DNA from: Chrysochromulina parva | Lineage: Eukaryota; Haptophyta; Prymnesiales; Chrysochromulinaceae | NCBI GenBank assembly: GCA_002887195.1 | Contig: PJAB01000229.1 | Location: 1 to 33,167 of the forward strand | Length of the DNA: 33,167 bases | Direction: 5' to 3' | Shown here: one piece after another, positions 30,345-33,167 of the stretch | Layout of the letters: every line of letters starts with the position of its first letter | Position numbering within the stretch: position 1 is the stretch's first letter | The notes under the pieces: generated by a model | What the model was told of the DNA's origin: nothing | The model's input: the letters and a program-made list of their open reading frames with translations, nothing else | The model's database searches: none | Position numbers and translations under genes: made by a program

Positions 30345-33167
30345 CTAGTCGGGCTGGAACAGCATGCAGACGGAGGCAAGGATCCACTTGTTCGGGTCCA
30401 CGTTTGTGCGCAGCGGCGCGGGCAGGATGTGCGTCGGGCCGCGGATGGTGGTGCCGTACATGGGGCACATGTAACGTCCCTCAGTCCTTACATTCTGCAC
30501 CTCGATGCCGGTGAAGTGGACGACGGGCATCCAAGGGTAGAGGTCCTTGGGGAAGGAGTCGGCGACCGAGTTGAGGGCAACGTCCCACCGCGCGCCCTCC
30601 ATGAAGAAGCCGTGGCAGTAGACGCCGTCCGGTGGCTGCTTCTCGATGTCGCCATGGTTCTTCTCCTTCGTGTGCGAGCCCATCGCGCACACGTTGGGCA
30701 GGATCTCCGAGTGCACGCGCATCGCGTCCAGTGAGAAGCCATTTGCGCGCGAGGTCACCTGCGTCATCGCCGTGAGGAAGCCCATCGCATTGAAGCAGCC
30801 GCCGAGCCACACCGAGGGCGGGTTGTCCTCGAGGGGCTTGTCGGGGCTCGACCAGACCTCGATCTGCAGCCAGCGCAGCGTCAGGTCGGCGTACCACGAG
30901 GAGAGAGACTTCTTGTTGTATGAGCCGGTGGGCCCGATCTGGCCGCACGTCTTGAGCCAGTTGGGCGGCACCAGGTTCATGAACATGGCGGTGATGAGCG
31001 CGTCCATCGAGTCCGAGATGTTGAGCGCACCCGCAAGGCCGAGTGCGAGCTCGTTGAGCTGCATGCGCATCGCACCCAAGATCTTGTTCATGCGCTCGAG
31101 CTCTCCGAGCAGGAAGACGACGTACGGCGAGCCCTTGTCCTTGATACGCATGCGGATCTCGATCATCTGGAAGTCCTCGCGCAGGCTCGCGAGGATAGCC
31201 TCCTGTAGCGCGCCCACCTTCTCCTCTTTCGAGACGCCACCGCCGCCGCCGCCGCCGCCCGAGATCGAGAGGATCGTGAAGAAGAGGTTGTCGCACAGGT
31301 TGTTGAGCAGCGAGATCTCGGCGTTCGGGTGCATGCCGAAGAGCAGCGGCGACTCGGGCGGCGACGCCTCCTCGACGTAGATCTTGTAGTCCTCGTACTC
31401 GCCCTCGAGCAGCGGGCGCAGGCCGGGAGCGAGCATGAAGTCGGTGTGCTCGTTGACGAGCTTCGGGTTGATGAGCACCTCGAGGTACGTGATGGCGATG
31501 CGCCGGTCGTACGGGTCGGTGATGTGCCCGCCGTACATGACCTCGCCCACGAGGTAACGCACGTCGGCCCACGGCGTGTCAAGCTCATTGGCCTCGAGGT
31601 AGTTCTGGAGGATCGCGCCGCACACGAGCAAGTCGCCGCTGTTGAAGGCGTACGCGCGCGAGAAGCCCATGGCGGCAAACTTGCGCCGGCCGAGCACTAG
31701 CGCGTGGAAGAAGGTGAGCGCGAAGAGCATCGGCCGGTGAGCGAGCGGCTTGGTCGACTTATCGAAGGTCTCCTGGTTGAACATGGCCCACGAGAGGCGC
31801 ACGTTGGACTGCACGTCGGTGGGCGGCTCGTTGGCCACCTTGATGGCCGCCTGCATGATGCCCTCGGGGATGAGCATGAACGTAGGCAAGCCGGGCGGCT
31901 CGGCGGTCACGAAGCAGCGGAAGTTCTCGTGTCCGACGTCGGCGGCGATCTCGAGCTTGCGCTCAAGCATCGGCAGCCAGCCCTGCATAAGGTGCACGTT
32001 CTGCAAAAAGGCCCAGCCGCCCTCGCGCGTGAAGCGGTCGAGCACGTTCTCGCCATTCTTCTCCTGGCCCTGGCCCATCGAGATGGAGACGAAGTTGCCC
32101 AGCAGGTCGGTGAAGCCGAGCTTCTTGCCGAGCTTCTCGATGTCATCGCCCGGGTCGACGCCCGGGAAGAGCACAAAGAAGAGCGGCGTCTGGTACGTCG
32201 AGTCGATGTAGGTGTCCTCGAGGTCAAAGGGGGCCTGTACCATGAAGCGGTCGCCCAGGTAAGTCTTGGTGAAATTCGTGAGCGCGGCGGTCATGCGGTC
32301 CGTGCGCAGGGCGCGGATGATGCAGAGCTTCTGGAAGCCCGTGGTCTTCTTGAGCCAGTCGCCGGGCAGGTCCTCGCTCTCACACTTAGGGTGCTCAACG
32401 AACTCGCGCCACGCCTCCACGTTGAGCTCGAGGTCCTCGGGCAAAGCCTTGAAGAATTCAATCTCCTTGAGCGCGGCCACGCCGCTCCACTGCGCCATGG
32501 TGAGGTACTCCTGCACCTTAGCCGTCATCTGCGGCGGGTTAAGGACGCGGGGCCCCGAGACGAGGTAGTCGACGGTGTCGGCCTGCACCTCCCCACGGCG
32601 CATGAGCACGCGCAGCAGGAGCATCGTCGCAACGATGAGCTTGTGCTTGTCGAAGAGGCCGCGGCGCGAGTAGTTGAAGACCTCGTACGTGAGGTTGTCC
32701 ACGAGGTAGGCGAGGCGCTCCTGCAGCGCCCTGGCCTCCGCCTTGGGGTCCCTCTCCTCGCCGCCCGTGGCGGCCGCCGCCGCCTCCTTCTCCTTGAGGC
32801 GCTTGAGCTTGAGCTTGGGCAGGATGTTGTTGTCGCCATTGTCATCCTCCCAGTCATCGCCCGGCAGCTTGCGCCCAGCGATGGCGCGCTGGAAGACGAT
32901 GTTGAACGAGGCGAGCGAGTAGAAGTGGAAAGTGTGCACCTTGTACAGATCCGAGAGCAGGAAGAACATGAGCGCGCCGCGGTTGGCCACCGGACGGTAC
33001 ATCTCCGAGGCCTCGATCATGACCACCTCGGTCTGCTTGGCGATCACAATCTTCTCGCCCACCTCGATCGAGGTGGCCTTCGAGTCTTCGAGGTTCTCGA
33101 TGAGCTCAATGTTCTCGGTCACGTCGCCTTCAGCCTCGGCGAGCTGCTTGAGGATGCCCGCCTCGAG
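30345..33167 (-). CDS. axonemal dynein heavy chain, C-terminal part (cut by window edge)
   Basis: At least 940 residues with the stop at 30345; the frame is open to the right edge, so the 5' part of the gene lies beyond 33167. It begins in the AAA5-AAA6 stretch (LEAGILKQLAEAEGD, then VTENIELIENLEDSK, YRPVANRGALMFFLLSDLYK) and runs through AAA6 and the C-terminal domain: FQKLCIIRALRTDRM, PLFFVLFPGVDPG, WAFLQNVHLMQGWLP, FRCFVTAEPP, LTFFHALVLGRRKFAAMGF, YLVGEVMYGGHITDPYDRR, HPNAEISLL, WLGGCFNAMGFLTAMTQVTS and FFMEGARWD, ending GPTHILPAPLRTNVDPNKWI...MLFQPD. The spacing and the PPESPLLFGMHPNAEI segment look most like the outer-arm beta group, but this was not tested. A poly-Gly run coded by GGC repeats (about 31243-31266) interrupts a normally conserved loop. 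The protein powers flagellar beating, so the organism is flagellated at some stage. Confidence 0.93.
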   Translation of the reverse strand, partial: LEAGILKQLAEAEGDVTENIELIENLEDSKATSIEVGEKIVIAKQTEVVMIEASEMYRPVANRGALMFFLLSDLYKVHTFHFYSLASFNIVFQRAIAGRKLPGDDWEDDNGDNNILPKLKLKRLKEKEAAAAATGGEERDPKAEARALQERLAYLVDNLTYEVFNYSRRGLFDKHKLIVATMLLLRVLMRRGEVQADTVDYLVSGPRVLNPPQMTAKVQEYLTMAQWSGVAALKEIEFFKALPEDLELNVEAWREFVEHPKCESEDLPGDWLKKTTGFQKLCIIRALRTDRMTAALTNFTKTYLGDRFMVQAPFDLEDTYIDSTYQTPLFFVLFPGVDPGDDIEKLGKKLGFTDLLGNFVSISMGQGQEKNGENVLDRFTREGGWAFLQNVHLMQGWLPMLERKLEIAADVGHENFRCFVTAEPPGLPTFMLIPEGIMQAAIKVANEPPTDVQSNVRLSWAMFNQETFDKSTKPLAHRPMLFALTFFHALVLGRRKFAAMGFSRAYAFNSGDLLVCGAILQNYLEANELDTPWADVRYLVGEVMYGGHITDPYDRRIAITYLEVLINPKLVNEHTDFMLAPGLRPLLEGEYEDYKIYVEEASPPESPLLFGMHPNAEISLLNNLCDNLFFTILSISGGGGGGGGVSKEEKVGALQEAILASLREDFQMIEIRMRIKDKGSPYVVFLLGELERMNKILGAMRMQLNELALGLAGALNISDSMDALITAMFMNLVPPNWLKTCGQIGPTGSYNKKSLSSWYADLTLRWLQIEVWSSPDKPLEDNPPSVWLGGCFNAMGFLTAMTQVTSRANGFSLDAMRVHSEILPNVCAMGSHTKEKNHGDIEKQPPDGVYCHGFFMEGARWDVALNSVADSFPKDLYPWMPVVHFTGIEVQNVRTEGRYMCPMYGTTIRGPTHILPAPLRTNVDPNKWILASVCMLFQPD

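Overview
The window is nuclear DNA from a eukaryote, most likely a GC-rich, flagellated alga with a secondary plastid; a haptophyte is the best guess. The evidence is as follows. (1) Most genes are single long GC-rich exons for plainly eukaryotic proteins: an axonemal dynein heavy chain, a NatC subunit, a mitochondrial carrier, a SET/MYND protein, a Golgi nucleotide-sugar transporter and an exostosin. (2) Two proteins begin with a signal peptide followed by an Ala-Phe-type cleavage context, as in the two-part plastid presequences of algae with red-derived secondary plastids. (3) The few introns are short (75-156 nt) and one uses a GC-AG boundary. The haptophyte call is inference and was not tested by any search.

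Layout. From 1 to 9.3 kb there are three head-to-head gene pairs with 41-133 bp between start codons: a plastid-targeted thioredoxin-fold protein with a Gly-rich coiled-coil protein, a nucleotide-sugar transporter with lipid-A-disaccharide synthase (LpxB), and a small MED30-like protein with a plastid-targeted DEAD-box helicase. From 9.3 to 10.3 kb is intergenic DNA with an AT-rich island. From 10.3 to 17.7 kb four minus-strand genes follow: a protein kinase with a C-terminal CaaX box, a small membrane protein, a 1161-residue repeat protein of unknown family, and a sulfotransferase. A cysteine-rich, sequon-rich orphan starts divergently from the sulfotransferase. From 19.7 to 26.3 kb are a mitochondrial carrier (minus) and then SET/MYND-PDZ, NAA35 and organellar PheRS (all plus). 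From 26.3 to 28.75 kb is a repeat-rich gene desert with microsatellites, a CTCGACAG array and a telomere-like GGGGTTA array. The window ends with an exostosin-like glycosyltransferase and the C-terminal third of the motor region of a dynein heavy chain that runs off the right edge.

How the genes fit together. This is ordinary housekeeping DNA of a flagellate alga, not an operon. Several genes share themes: sugar-nucleotide transport, sulfation and exostosin all point to Golgi glycan synthesis, and the helicase and thioredoxin-fold protein are likely plastid proteins.

The most interesting signal is in the introns. Two introns, in lpxB and in the helicase gene, each lie between two direct copies of the flanking exon sequence, are phase 0 with a length divisible by three, contain an in-frame stop, and are filled by a tandem repeat whose every unit carries a branch-point-like sequence. 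In the helicase gene the filler is degenerate telomeric repeat (CCCTAA). They look like introns born from repair of a break by local duplication plus repeat filler.
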